DNA of 64,000 nt from Oscillospiraceae bacterium (GTDB lineage: Bacteria; Bacillota; Clostridia; Oscillospirales; Ruminococcaceae): NCBI GenBank assembly GCA_017887325.1, contig JAGHIE010000007.1, positions 57,476 through 121,475 of the forward strand. Reading direction: 5' to 3'. Made by a program: the position numbers and the translations under genes. Below, in pieces: positions 8,326 through 17,969 of the stretch. The notes under the pieces are model-generated. The model had not been told where the DNA came from. It ran no database searches and was given only the letters and a program-made list of their open reading frames with translations. Position 1 is the stretch's first letter. Every line of letters starts with the position of its first letter.

Positions 8326-10758
8326 ATGTATATATTTAATAAATTGACGGATTATGCAAATACATCATTGAACGAAGCTATTGCAATAGCTTCAAGATTA
8401 GGGCATACATTTGTGGGTAGTGAACATTTGTTATATGGTTTAGTGATAAAGGAAGTATCTGTATCAAGTACATTATTAGCCAAAAAAGGAATAAAAAGAA
8501 CTGATGTATACAATAAGCTTATAGAACATGATGGCCAAGGAGAAAGTTTGAGACTATCTCCAGAAAATTTCACACCAAGATTAAAAAAAATAATAGAGTA
8601 TTCTATGGTTCAAGCACAAAAATTAAGACATAAACAAGTTGGTACAGAACATTTATTGCTATCCATTTTAGAACAGCAAGAAGGTTATGCCTTGTTAATT
8701 TTAAAAGAATTAGGTATAGATATAGATGTGTTATATACAGATATAATAGATGATTTAATGAAAATGACAGGAGTGTCAAAAGAAACAGATAACACAGATA
8801 TACCTTTAAAAAATAGTAATATAAAAGAACTATTAAAATATGGAAAAGATTTAACAGCTTTAGCAAAATCTAATAAATTAGATCCAGTATTGCAAAGAGA
8901 AAAAGAAATTAATAGAGTGCTAAAAACATTGGCTAGAAGAACAAAAAATAATCCATGTTTAATAGGAGAAGCTGGGGTGGGTAAAACTGCAATAATTGAG
9001 GGGTTAGCTCAGTTAATAGAAAATGGAGATGTAGACAAAAGTTTAAAAAATAAAAGAATAATATCTATTGATATATCTTCTGTAATAGCAGGTGCAAAAT
9101 ATAGAGGAGATTTTGAAGAACGAATTAAAAAAATAATAGAAGAAGTAAAATTAAATAAAGACATAATACTGTTTATAGACGAAATACATAATATTATAGG
9201 GACAGGTTCATCAGAGGGGGCTATGGACGCTGGAAACATATTAAAACCTAGTTTAGCTAGAGCAGATATACAAATTATAGGAGCGACAACACTAGATGAA
9301 TATGAAAAGAAAATAGCAAAAGACTCTGCTTTGGATAGAAGATTTCAAAAAATAGAGATAGCACCACCTAATAAAGAAACAACTAAAAAAATTCTAAGAG
9401 GTTTGAAAAGTAAATATGAAGAATATCATAGAATTAAAATAACAGATGATGTTATAGATTATACAGTTAATTGTGCTGATAGATATTTAAAAGATAGATT
9501 TTTCCCAGATAAAGCAATAGATTTAATTGATGAAGCAGGTGCTACTTTGCGAATAAGAGATATTGATAAGCAAAGTATTAAAAGAAATAAACTATTAAAA
9601 GAAAAGGAAAAAGCTTTTTTAGAAAAAGATTTTGAAAAAGCAGAAAAATATAAAAAACAGGAAAAAGAAATGTTTTCAAATGAAGTATCTTTAAAAAAAG
9701 ATGATGAGATATTTTTCAAAGAGTTAACTAAAAGCGATATTGCTAAAGTATTGTCAGAGTGGACTGGGATACCTATTGATAAAATAACTAAAGATGAAAG
9801 TACAAAATTATTAGAAATGGAAAGTGATTTAAAAAAGAAAGTTATAGGTCAAGATAAGGCAATAAAGACAATAACAAAAGCAGTAAAAAGAGGTAGATTA
9901 GGTCTAAGTGGTGATAAAAAGCCGATAGGTTCATTTTTATTTTTAGGAACAACAGGAGTTGGGAAAACTCAACTTAGTAAAGAATTAGCACAAATTTTAT
10001 TTGACGATGAAAATGCGATGATACGACTTGATATGTCTGAATATATGGAAAAACATTCTGTATCTAAAATTATTGGAGCACCTCCAGGATATATAGGGTT
10101 TGAAGATGGAGGATATTTAACAAAAACAATACGAAGAAAACCGTATTCGTTAATTTTATTTGATGAGATTGAAAAAGCTCATAACGATGTTTTGTCAATA
10201 TTACTACAGATTTTAGATGATGGAAGACTAACTGATGCGTGTGGCAAAGTTACTGATTTCAGACAGTGTATAATAATAATGACATCTAATGTTGGTGCAA
10301 CAAAATTAGAAAATACTAGAAAATTAGGTTTTTCATTTCATGAAAATAATGATAATATACAACAGTTAAAAAATGACACTATGTTAAAAGAATTAAAAAA
10401 ACAGTTTAAACCTGAACTTTTAAATAGGATAGATGAAATAATAGTATTTAATAATTTAAGTATTGATAATATTTCTAAAATTGGAAAAATTTTTATAAAG
10501 GATATAGAAAAAAAGTTATATGACAAAGGAATATCTTTAGAAATTGAAGAAAATTTTTTAACGCTGTTGGCTAAGAAAAGTCAGTTTGAAAAATATGGAG
10601 CAAGAGATTTAAAAAGAATAATTATAAATGAAATAGAAAATCCATTAACAGATATATTATTAGAGGATAATAAAGGATTAATAAAGAAAATATATATAGA
10701 TGAGCATGGAATAAAAGTTATAAAAAAAGAGTGTAATGATTTATGTTTATTAAACTAA
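8326..10758 (+). CDS. clpC: ClpC-type AAA+ unfoldase
   Basis: ATP-driven unfoldase that feeds ClpP. Domains: repeated Clp-N domain (about 1-150), NBD1 with Walker A GEAGVGKT and Walker B ILFIDEIHNI, a short M-domain with UVR-like motif (EKDFEKAEKYKKQEKEM), NBD2 with GTTGVGKT and LILFDEIEKAH, and a C-terminal D2-small domain. Both phosphoarginine-pocket glutamates known from B. subtilis ClpC are kept (Glu33 in GSEH, Glu108 in GTEH). The tripeptide LGF in the NBD2 loop (RKLGFSF) is the expected ClpP-docking signal. Length 810 is typical. Last gene of mcsA-mcsB-clpC; a shared terminator follows. Confidence 0.95.
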   Translation: MYIFNKLTDYANTSLNEAIAIASRLGHTFVGSEHLLYGLVIKEVSVSSTLLAKKGIKRTDVYNKLIEHDGQGESLRLSPENFTPRLKKIIEYSMVQAQKLRHKQVGTEHLLLSILEQQEGYALLILKELGIDIDVLYTDIIDDLMKMTGVSKETDNTDIPLKNSNIKELLKYGKDLTALAKSNKLDPVLQREKEINRVLKTLARRTKNNPCLIGEAGVGKTAIIEGLAQLIENGDVDKSLKNKRIISIDISSVIAGAKYRGDFEERIKKIIEEVKLNKDIILFIDEIHNIIGTGSSEGAMDAGNILKPSLARADIQIIGATTLDEYEKKIAKDSALDRRFQKIEIAPPNKETTKKILRGLKSKYEEYHRIKITDDVIDYTVNCADRYLKDRFFPDKAIDLIDEAGATLRIRDIDKQSIKRNKLLKEKEKAFLEKDFEKAEKYKKQEKEMFSNEVSLKKDDEIFFKELTKSDIAKVLSEWTGIPIDKITKDESTKLLEMESDLKKKVIGQDKAIKTITKAVKRGRLGLSGDKKPIGSFLFLGTTGVGKTQLSKELAQILFDDENAMIRLDMSEYMEKHSVSKIIGAPPGYIGFEDGGYLTKTIRRKPYSLILFDEIEKAHNDVLSILLQILDDGRLTDACGKVTDFRQCIIIMTSNVGATKLENTRKLGFSFHENNDNIQQLKNDTMLKELKKQFKPELLNRIDEIIVFNNLSIDNISKIGKIFIKDIEKKLYDKGISLEIEENFLTLLAKKSQFEKYGARDLKRIIINEIENPLTDILLEDNKGLIKKIYIDEHGIKVIKKECNDLCLLN

Positions 10759-10759
10759 A

Positions 10760-10793
10760 AAGAAGGTATCACAATATTTTGTGATACCTTCTT
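10760..10793. terminator. Bidirectional terminator between clpC and the flavodoxin-like gene
   Basis: A 13-bp perfect stem (10760-10772 with 10781-10793), with A-rich 5' and T-rich 3' flanks, placed between two convergent genes. The TCACA...TGTGA inside it belongs to the stem. Confidence 0.88.
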
Positions 10794-10816
10794 AAATATG
10801 TAGTATTATTACAAAA

Positions 10817-11242
10817 TTAGTTTGCTAAACCGTCAACAACACCTGCAGCCCATTTAACAGCATTTTCGATGTCAGCATCTTTAACTTTACCTTTTTTGAA
10901 TAAACCGTTTTTAACATTTATTGATAATTCAGAAACAACATTTACATCTCTTGATGTAGCCATTTCTTTTAGTTCATTTAAGCAAGCAGTTGTATCAGAA
11001 CCGATAACAACAAAAGCAATATTTTTTACTCTGCTTGGGTTTAAGTAAGACATAAATTTAGTTACTTTTTCATCTAATTTTTTACCAGCATCAACGCAAA
11101 CGAAAACTAATTTTTCATTTTCACAGTTATAAGCTGGTGGAATTTGGTCACAAGTAGCACCTTGAGCACGAGCGATAGATGCAGCTATATCATCAGCACC
11201 GCAACCTTTTGTAAAATGAAGCATACGCATTTTAAATTTCAT
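10817..11242 (-). CDS. Flavodoxin-like-fold protein of unknown role
   Basis: A 141-residue soluble protein. Not confidently recognised. The order of hydrophobic strands and helices (MRMLHFTKG, KLVFVCVDAG, NIAFVVIGSD, VNVVSELSI, then an amphipathic helix ending AAGVVDGLAN) resembles flavodoxin-like proteins, but the usual T-x-T-GNT phosphate loop is replaced by TKGCGADD and no clear flavin motif is seen. The ATG at 11242 is chosen because GGAGG lies 8 nt upstream; the longer TTG start would overlap that site. Codon use is more even (more C and G) than most neighbours, which suggests strong expression. Confidence 0.6.
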   Translation of the reverse strand: MKFKMRMLHFTKGCGADDIAASIARAQGATCDQIPPAYNCENEKLVFVCVDAGKKLDEKVTKFMSYLNPSRVKNIAFVVIGSDTTACLNELKEMATSRDVNVVSELSINVKNGLFKKGKVKDADIENAVKWAAGVVDGLAN

Positions 11243-11354
11243 AGTAAAGTCCTCCAAAATATCAAATTAAAATAAACTGTAATTATTATTATAGCACAAA
11301 TAAAAATAAAACGACATATAAAATAAAAAAACTATGTTTTAAACAAAAAATGTA

Positions 11355-11384
11355 TTGATATTTAGTACAAAAAAACAATATAAT
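11355..11384 (+). promoter_or_regulatory. Candidate promoter for the EamA transporter gene
   Basis: TTGATA at 11355-11360, 18-nt spacer, TATAAT at 11379-11384. The ATG is 73 nt downstream. Confidence 0.5.
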
Positions 11385-11456
11385 AGGTTTATATTATTGA
11401 TAAATTATTAATAATATGATAATATAGTACGCAGACACATAAAAGGAGAAATCAAG

Positions 11457-12332
11457 ATGAAGATAAAAGGGATAATATATGTTGTTGTATCTGCAATATT
11501 ATTTGGTATAACACCTATAATTTCAAGTTATACATATCAATTAGGAAATAATGCATTGTCATTAACATTTTATAGAAATTTATTTGTACTTCCTATATTA
11601 TTTTTATTAACTTTAAAAAGTGGAGAGAGTATTAAGTTAGATAAAAATCTTATATTAAAAATATTGCCTATTGGTGTAATTGGTGTTGCCTCTACAACAT
11701 TAATGTTATATTCATCTTATAATTATATTGGTGTGGGAGTTGCTACAACAGTTCATTTTATGTACCCTGTTTTTGTTGCATTAATTTGTAAGATTTTCTT
11801 TAAAGATAAGTTAGGAATAACAAAAATACTGATATTATTTTTAGCTAGTATAGGAGTTATATTTTTCTTAGAAGGAGATTTATCTGGACAAATAATAGGA
11901 TTAGTATTAGCTATAGTTTCAGCAATGACATATGCTTATTATATAGTAGCTATAGAAAAACAAGGTTTTAAAAATATTAATCCGTATAAGCTAACTTTTT
12001 ATTTTGCTTTGTGTTCATCAATAACAATGTTAGTATATAATATTTTTGCAAGAGATATTGTATGGAATTTAAGCCCTAAGGCATATTTTTTAGTGTTTAT
12101 AATTGCAATTGCAACATCTTTTTTAGCAGTTATGTTATTACAATTAGGGATAAAGGAATTGGGGGCGTCAACAGCTTCTATTTTATGTATGTTTGAACCT
12201 ATATCCAGTGTGTTATTTGGAGTTATCATTTTAGGAGAAAAGATGACACTTAATAAAATAATTGGTAATGTATTGATAATATCTGCAGTATTAATATTAA
12301 TATTATATGATTCAAGGAAAAGTAAACAATAA
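11457..12332 (+). CDS. EamA/DMT-superfamily transporter
   Basis: Ten-segment inner-membrane transporter of the drug/metabolite family, 291 residues, with the internal duplication of two five-helix EamA units (first about 5-138, second about 150-287). It carries the usual features GIGV-like loop after helix 3 (YNYIGVGVATTVHFMYP) and the C-terminal GEKMTLNKIIGNVLIISAVLIL. Substrate cannot be read from sequence. AAAAGGAG precedes the ATG. Monocistronic: a promoter candidate lies upstream and a terminator follows. Confidence 0.88.
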   Translation: MKIKGIIYVVVSAILFGITPIISSYTYQLGNNALSLTFYRNLFVLPILFLLTLKSGESIKLDKNLILKILPIGVIGVASTTLMLYSSYNYIGVGVATTVHFMYPVFVALICKIFFKDKLGITKILILFLASIGVIFFLEGDLSGQIIGLVLAIVSAMTYAYYIVAIEKQGFKNINPYKLTFYFALCSSITMLVYNIFARDIVWNLSPKAYFLVFIIAIATSFLAVMLLQLGIKELGASTASILCMFEPISSVLFGVIILGEKMTLNKIIGNVLIISAVLILILYDSRKSKQ

Positions 12333-12333
12333 A

Positions 12334-12362
12334 AAAGGGACAAGAAAACTTGTCCTTTTTTA
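12334..12362 (+). terminator. Terminator after the EamA gene
   Basis: GGACAAG pairs with CTTGTCC, extended by A and T runs; it begins 2 nt after the stop codon. Confidence 0.88.
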
Positions 12363-12402
12363 TTATTAAAGAAAAATGAAAATTATGATTTGTATGTCTT
12401 GT

Positions 12403-12420
12403 AGTTAGTTATAACTAACT
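12403..12420. promoter_or_regulatory. 18-bp perfect palindrome, operator candidate
   Basis: AGTTAGTTATAACTAACT at 12403-12420 is a perfect palindrome with no loop, so it suits a dimeric DNA-binding protein better than an RNA hairpin. It lies about 140 nt before pepF. A smaller palindrome, GTTATAATATAAC, lies closer to pepF at 12515-12527 and contains a TATAAT. Confidence 0.4.
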
Positions 12421-12559
12421 TGTGTATATAATAACACAATACAAATATAAAGTCAATATTTTTTATAAAAAAATAATTGTTAAAAATTAATTAAAATTTA
12501 TGAATAAAAAATTGGTTATAATATAACTTAAATAGATAAATTTATAAGGAGATATTTTT

Positions 12560-14326
12560 ATGGAAAATATAAATAATTGGAATTTAAGAAAGATGTTTCC
12601 AACAGATAATGATTGGTATGATAGATTAAACTATATAAAAAATATTGTTGATGATTTGTGTTCAAGAAAAGGCAATTGTGCTACAAGTGCTGATGAACTA
12701 TTGAAAACAGTAAAACAATATTTTGAAATAGATGAAAAACTTTATGAGTTAGAAGTTTTTGCAAATTCAAATTTTGACCAAGATATGTCAGATAAAACAG
12801 CAAAACATTTATATGAAGTTTGTCAAAATGAGTCTACATTAATAGGCGAAAAATTATCATTTTTAACACCAGAATTGATGCAGTATGATATGGAAACTTT
12901 TAATAAATATAAACAAGATTGTAAAGAATTAGAAGAATATGAATTTTGGTTTGAAAACTTATTCGATAAGAAAAAACACATTTTATCAAATGAGTTAGAA
13001 ACTTTGTTAGTTAGACTTAACGACATGGGTGAAAGCTTTTCAAAAGTTTATGCAGATTTAGTAGTAAATGATTTTGAATATGAAGATATTAAAAATCCTG
13101 AAGGTGAAACAGTAAAAGCTGATGAAGCTAATTATCAAATAGCATTACAAAGCTATGACAGAAGCTTTAGAGAAAGATACTATAAATCACTTTTAACAAC
13201 TTATGGAAAATATAAAGATACATTGACATCTATATATTATGGTTCTGTAAAAAATGATGTTTTTACAGCAAAAACAAGAAAATATGAAAATGCAAGAGCG
13301 ATGTCTTTGTTTGCAAATCATATACCAGAAGAAGTTTATGATAACTTATTAAAAACAGTTGAAGAAAATACAAAACCATTACATGATTACGTAAAATATA
13401 GAAAAGAAAAAATGAATATAGACGATGTTCATTTTTATGATTTGTTTGTACCATTAGTAAAAGAAAGTGCAAAAACATATAGTTATGAAGAAGCAAAAGA
13501 ACTAGTTTTAAAAGCTACTGCAATATTAGGAGAAGATTATACAGCATTAGTTCAAAGAGCGTTTGATGAAAGATGGATTGATGTATATCCTAAACCAAAT
13601 AAAAGACCAGGAGCATATTCTACTGGTTCTTACAAATCATATCCATATATATTATTAAACTATACAGGAACATTAGACGATGTATTCACATTGGCTCACG
13701 AAGTAGGACACTCAATTCATACACATTATAGTTGTCAAAATCAACCATATCAATATTCATCATATAGCATTTTCTGTGCTGAAGTTGCTTCAACATTAAA
13801 CGAGCAATTATTAAGCAAATATTTATATGACAATGCAACAGATGATAATGAAAAAGCGATTTTATTAGATAAAAAAATTAACGATATTCGTTCAACATTC
13901 TATCGTCAAACTATGTTTGCTTCATTTGAATATCAAACACATAAATGGGTTGAAAGTGGAGAACCTTTAATTTCAACAAAATTATGCGATTTACATGCAG
14001 ATTTGAATAAACTATATTATGGTGAAGACTTTGTAGTTGATACAGAATTAAGCTATGAATGGTCAAGAATTCCTCATTTTTATTCTGCATTTTATGTTTA
14101 TCAGTATGCTACAGGTATTTCAGCATCTATTGCTATAGCAAAAAATATATTTGAAAATGGACAAAAAGCTATTGATGACTATAAACAATTTTTAAAAGGT
14201 GGTAGCAGTAAAAATCCTATAGATATGTTAAAAGTAGCAGGTGTTGATATGGCAAGTAAAGATGCAATATTAGCAACAACTGAAGATTTTGCTAACACTT
14301 TGAAATTATTAAAAGAGTTGAACTAA
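12560..14326 (+). CDS. pepF: Oligoendopeptidase F (M3 family)
   Basis: Cytosolic zinc metallopeptidase cleaving short peptides. The 588-residue length and overall sequence match PepF: an all-helical N-terminal part, then the metal site HEVGHS (His380, Glu381, His384) with the third ligand Glu in CAEVASTLNE about 25 residues on, and the substrate-binding region RIPHFYSAFYVYQYATG. The start is supported by AAGGAG 9 nt upstream. Monocistronic, terminator downstream. Likely role: recycling of peptides from protein turnover. Confidence 0.95.
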   Translation: MENINNWNLRKMFPTDNDWYDRLNYIKNIVDDLCSRKGNCATSADELLKTVKQYFEIDEKLYELEVFANSNFDQDMSDKTAKHLYEVCQNESTLIGEKLSFLTPELMQYDMETFNKYKQDCKELEEYEFWFENLFDKKKHILSNELETLLVRLNDMGESFSKVYADLVVNDFEYEDIKNPEGETVKADEANYQIALQSYDRSFRERYYKSLLTTYGKYKDTLTSIYYGSVKNDVFTAKTRKYENARAMSLFANHIPEEVYDNLLKTVEENTKPLHDYVKYRKEKMNIDDVHFYDLFVPLVKESAKTYSYEEAKELVLKATAILGEDYTALVQRAFDERWIDVYPKPNKRPGAYSTGSYKSYPYILLNYTGTLDDVFTLAHEVGHSIHTHYSCQNQPYQYSSYSIFCAEVASTLNEQLLSKYLYDNATDDNEKAILLDKKINDIRSTFYRQTMFASFEYQTHKWVESGEPLISTKLCDLHADLNKLYYGEDFVVDTELSYEWSRIPHFYSAFYVYQYATGISASIAIAKNIFENGQKAIDDYKQFLKGGSSKNPIDMLKVAGVDMASKDAILATTEDFANTLKLLKELN

Positions 14327-14330
14327 ATTT

Positions 14331-14367
14331 AAAGGTCAGCAGTAAATAAAAACTGCTGACTTTTTTT
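14331..14367 (+). terminator. Terminator after pepF
   Basis: GTCAGCAG (14335-14342) pairs with CTGCTGAC (14353-14360), followed by seven T. Confidence 0.9.
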
Positions 14368-14375
14368 GTTAAAAC

Positions 14376-14404
14376 TTGAATAAAAATATAGGTAATGTTA
14401 TTAT
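14376..14404 (+). promoter_or_regulatory. Candidate promoter for the M16C peptidase gene
   Basis: TTGAAT at 14376-14381, 17-nt spacer, TATTAT at 14399-14404. Confidence 0.5.
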
Positions 14405-14438
14405 ACTTTATAAGATGAATTAAAAGGAGAGTGGATAT

Positions 14439-17348
14439 ATGTTAAGTGTAAAAGAAAAAGACATGATCTGTGGCTTTGAAGTTGAAAAAATACAAGAAGC
14501 TAAAGAAATAAACTCTAAAACATATTTGATGAAACATAATAAATCTGGTGCAAGATTATTTTATATAGAAAATGATGATGAAAACAAAACTTTTGGTATT
14601 GGTTTTAAAACAACACCTGAAAATAGTACAGGTGTATTTCATATTTTAGAGCACTCTGTTTTATGTGGTTCTAAAAAATATCCTGTAAAAGAGCCTTTTG
14701 TTGAACTTATAAAAAGTTCATTGCAAAATTTTTTAAATGCATTTACTTTTCCTGATAAAACAATATATCCTTTTTCAACAACAAACGAAAAAGATTTTAC
14801 GAATTTAATGCAAGTTTATACAGATGCTGTTTTTAATCCTAGCATATATGAAAAACCAGAAATTTTTATGCAAGAGGGTTGGAGTTACGGATTAAATGAA
14901 AACGATGAATTATTTACATCAGGGGTGGTACTAAATGAGATGAAAGGTGCATATTCAAGTAGAGATACTTTATTGATGAATAATATTGATAAAGTATTAT
15001 TCCCTGATACTTGTTATGGATTTTCATCAGGTGGGGACCCAAAAGAGATTGTAAAATTAACTTATGATGAATTTTTAAACACACATAAAAAATATTATAG
15101 TCCAAATAACAGCTATATATTTTTATATGGTAAGATGAATGTTGAGGAAAAACTAGAATTTTTGGATAGAGAATATTTATCTAAAATAGAAAATCTAAAT
15201 GATGAAATAAAGATTGATAAACAAGGTAAAATTGACAAGAAAGAAATAGTTGAATACTATTCTATATCAAAAGATGAAGAAGAAAAAGATAACACTTTGA
15301 TAGCTTTAGCCGGAGTTATGGCAGACTTTGATGATAAGGAAAAAATTATTGCTGGAGATATTGTATTCGATTATTTACTAGAAACAAATGAATCTCCACT
15401 AAAAAAAGCAGTTTTGGAAAAAGAACTAGCTAAAGATGTATTTGGTGGTGTATTATCAGGAATATTACAACCATACTTTATTTTACAATTACAAAATAGT
15501 AATGATAAAGATACAACAAGATTAAAAGAAGTTGTAAATGATGTTGTTAAAAAAGTTATAAATGATGGAATAGACAAAGAGTATATTCATTCTTCTCTTG
15601 ATAGATTAGAATTTAAAAAGAGAGAAGGAGAAACAGGATATTATCCAAAAGGTATCTATTATATGATAAAAATGTTTGACTTTTGGTTGTATGGCGGAAA
15701 TCCTGTAGATGCTTTTAGTTATGATGAAACCATAAAGAATTTACACAAATTAGCTGATGAGGGATATTTTGAAAAGCTTTTATCTGAAATGTTAATTAAT
15801 AATGATAATATGGCTAGTGTTGTATTATTACCTTCTAAAACATTATTAGATGAAGAACTACAAAAAGAAAAAGAATTTTTATCTAATAAAAAAGAAAGTA
15901 TGACTTCTGATGAATTAAATGATATTATTGAAAAATCTAAAAAATTAAAAGAGTTTCAACAATCACAAGACACAAAAGAAAATTTACAAAAATTGCCAAA
16001 ACTTTCAATAAATGACATTTCAAAAGACGAATTAGAAATACCTTTAGAAGAAAAAGAAATAAACGATAGAAAAGTGTTATATCATAATATTTTTACTAAT
16101 AAGATTGTTTATGTAAAATATTATTTTGACTTAAATCATTTGTCAGAAGATGAGATTTTATATTTAACTATATTAAGTGAACTATTTTCTGATATGCCAA
16201 CAAAAAATACAGACTTATCACATTTACAAAAGAAAATTCGCTCAAATCTTGGTGATTTTAATACAACTATTAAAAGTTATCAAGATATTAAAAAAGACAA
16301 TTCATTAGAAGGTGTTTCTTTAAAATTCTGTGTATCATTTAGTATGTCAGAAGAAAAAATAAGTAAAGCACTTGATTTAGTAGATGAAATCTTAATTGAT
16401 AGTATCTTTGATAATAAAGATATAATGAAAATAGTAGAACAATATAAGATAAGTTTAGAAAGCTCCATGATGCAAAGTGGACATTTAACTGCTTTGGTAA
16501 GAATGAGTAGTTACTATTCATATTTATCTAAATATCTTGATATGTTAGAAGGTATAGAACAGTTAAAATTTACACAAGATATTTTAAAAGAAAATAGAGA
16601 TATTTCAACAACTTTAGAAAATATTGTTAAAAAGATATTTGTAAAAGATAATATGATAATTAGTATAGCAGGTAGTGAAAAAGCATTTGGTGATGTTGTA
16701 AATTATGAAAGTAGAATACCTGATACAAAAATTGATTTTAAAAATAAATTACAAGTATCATTAAATCAGGATACAAACGAAGGGTTTGTTATTCCTGCTG
16801 ATATAGCATATGTTACAATGGGTTATAATTTTGGTTCATTGGGTTATGATTATAATGGTGCTATGCAAGTTGTTGCCAAAATTGCCTCTTTACAATATTT
16901 ATGGAATAAAGTTAGAGTGCAAGGTGGCGCATATGGAGCAGGTTTAATCGTGGGTTCTAGTAAAAATTTAAGCTATTATTCTTACAGAGATCCTAATGTA
17001 AAAGATACTATTAATTCTTATAAAGATACAGCAAGCTTTTTAAATGATTTAGAAATGTCACAAGAAGAAATAGATTCATTTATTATTTCAACAGTAGCTG
17101 GTAGGGATAAACCTTTAACACCTAAACAAAAAGCAGTTGTTGGAGATGAGATATATTTTAAAAACATTTCTAAAGAGAATATAAGAAAAGAAAGAAACGA
17201 AATATTATCAACTACAATTGAAGATATAAAACATTTTGCAAAAATACTAGATAGTATTGATGATAAGTATTTTGTTTGTGCTGTTGGTAATAGTGAAAAA
17301 ATAGAGAATTCAAAAGAATATATTAAATCAATTAAATCTTTGAAATAG
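14439..17348 (+). CDS. M16C (presequence-protease-like) metallopeptidase
   Basis: Large cytosolic zinc peptidase (969 residues) of the insulinase superfamily, PreP/Cym1-like branch. The inverted zinc motif HILEH is at residues 68-72 (GVFHILEHSVLCGS), with the downstream Glu region WSYGLNENDELFTSGVVLNEMKGAYSS. Two homologous halves of about 480 residues form the clamshell; the second half, with GGAYGAGLIV and YSYRDPN, supplies the substrate-binding face. Such enzymes degrade peptides too large for PepF, the upstream neighbour, so the pair may act in succession on peptide waste. Clear ribosome-binding site AAGGAGAG. Strong terminator downstream. Confidence 0.93.
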   Translation: MLSVKEKDMICGFEVEKIQEAKEINSKTYLMKHNKSGARLFYIENDDENKTFGIGFKTTPENSTGVFHILEHSVLCGSKKYPVKEPFVELIKSSLQNFLNAFTFPDKTIYPFSTTNEKDFTNLMQVYTDAVFNPSIYEKPEIFMQEGWSYGLNENDELFTSGVVLNEMKGAYSSRDTLLMNNIDKVLFPDTCYGFSSGGDPKEIVKLTYDEFLNTHKKYYSPNNSYIFLYGKMNVEEKLEFLDREYLSKIENLNDEIKIDKQGKIDKKEIVEYYSISKDEEEKDNTLIALAGVMADFDDKEKIIAGDIVFDYLLETNESPLKKAVLEKELAKDVFGGVLSGILQPYFILQLQNSNDKDTTRLKEVVNDVVKKVINDGIDKEYIHSSLDRLEFKKREGETGYYPKGIYYMIKMFDFWLYGGNPVDAFSYDETIKNLHKLADEGYFEKLLSEMLINNDNMASVVLLPSKTLLDEELQKEKEFLSNKKESMTSDELNDIIEKSKKLKEFQQSQDTKENLQKLPKLSINDISKDELEIPLEEKEINDRKVLYHNIFTNKIVYVKYYFDLNHLSEDEILYLTILSELFSDMPTKNTDLSHLQKKIRSNLGDFNTTIKSYQDIKKDNSLEGVSLKFCVSFSMSEEKISKALDLVDEILIDSIFDNKDIMKIVEQYKISLESSMMQSGHLTALVRMSSYYSYLSKYLDMLEGIEQLKFTQDILKENRDISTTLENIVKKIFVKDNMIISIAGSEKAFGDVVNYESRIPDTKIDFKNKLQVSLNQDTNEGFVIPADIAYVTMGYNFGSLGYDYNGAMQVVAKIASLQYLWNKVRVQGGAYGAGLIVGSSKNLSYYSYRDPNVKDTINSYKDTASFLNDLEMSQEEIDSFIISTVAGRDKPLTPKQKAVVGDEIYFKNISKENIRKERNEILSTTIEDIKHFAKILDSIDDKYFVCAVGNSEKIENSKEYIKSIKSLK

Positions 17349-17349
17349 A

Positions 17350-17385
17350 AAAAAGGTTATCGCTAATTTAGCGATAACCTTTTTA
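17350..17385. terminator. Bidirectional terminator between convergent genes
   Basis: A 15-bp perfect stem (17350-17364 with 17370-17384) with A and T runs on opposite sides. Confidence 0.9.
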
Positions 17386-17387
17386 TA

Positions 17388-17888
17388 TTATATTAATTTC
17401 TCATATGCAACTCTAAGAGAACTATCTTCTAAATATATTGTTCCACATTCTTTAAAATCATTTTTTTCTAAAAATTTTCTCATAGCGTTATTTAAAGAAT
17501 GTGTATCAATTTTAATAGAATGAATATTATTTTTAATAGACAAATCAGCACAAAAATCTAATATGAATTTTGCAACACCATTTCTTTTATAAGTGTCATC
17601 AACAGCTATTCTATGAATTACACTATATACATCATCTGATAGCCAATTTCCGTCAATATAATTATAAGTAGGCTCAATATCAAAAGATATAAAGAATGTT
17701 GCTACTACTTTGTTATCAATTAATACTACATAACTGTTGTCTAGTGAAATATCGTTTAAAATTACTTCTTCATTTGGATAACCATTTTGCCATTGATCAA
17801 TATTTTGTGATTTTAAATATTTTTTTGCCATATCTATAACTGACAAAATATCTTTTATATCGTCTTTTGTTGATTTTCTAATTTGCAT
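17388..17888 (-). CDS. GNAT-family N-acetyltransferase
   Basis: Acetyl-CoA-dependent acetyltransferase, 166 residues. The acetyl-CoA-binding motif A is seen as RIAVDDTYKRNGVAKFILDF, where the usual Q/R-x-x-G-x-G/A loop reads KRNGVA. The N-terminus MQIRKSTKDDIKDILSVID and the segment IDQWQNGYPN resemble a common Firmicute subfamily of unknown substrate. AGGAGT precedes the ATG. It is transcribed towards the M16C gene and shares its terminator. Confidence 0.85.
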   Translation of the reverse strand: MQIRKSTKDDIKDILSVIDMAKKYLKSQNIDQWQNGYPNEEVILNDISLDNSYVVLIDNKVVATFFISFDIEPTYNYIDGNWLSDDVYSVIHRIAVDDTYKRNGVAKFILDFCADLSIKNNIHSIKIDTHSLNNAMRKFLEKNDFKECGTIYLEDSSLRVAYEKLI

Positions 17889-17930
17889 GTTTTACTCCTG
17901 TTTTGTCGATTTTTTATATTGTGTATAAAG

Positions 17931-17968
17931 ATACAAAGTAATATTTCCTAAGAAATATTACTTTGTAT
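17931..17968 (-). terminator. Hairpin after the ABC-F gene
   Basis: A 16-bp perfect stem (17931-17946 with 17953-17968) with loop CCTAAG begins 2 nt after the ABC-F stop. On the minus strand the following sequence is only moderately U-rich, so termination is likely but not certain. Confidence 0.6.
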
Positions 17969-17969
17969 T

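Noticed and set aside
10760..10793. Possible Crp-type site (TCACA...TGTGA) after clpC
   Set aside because: Half-sites are in the inverse order and form part of a perfect terminator stem between convergent genes.
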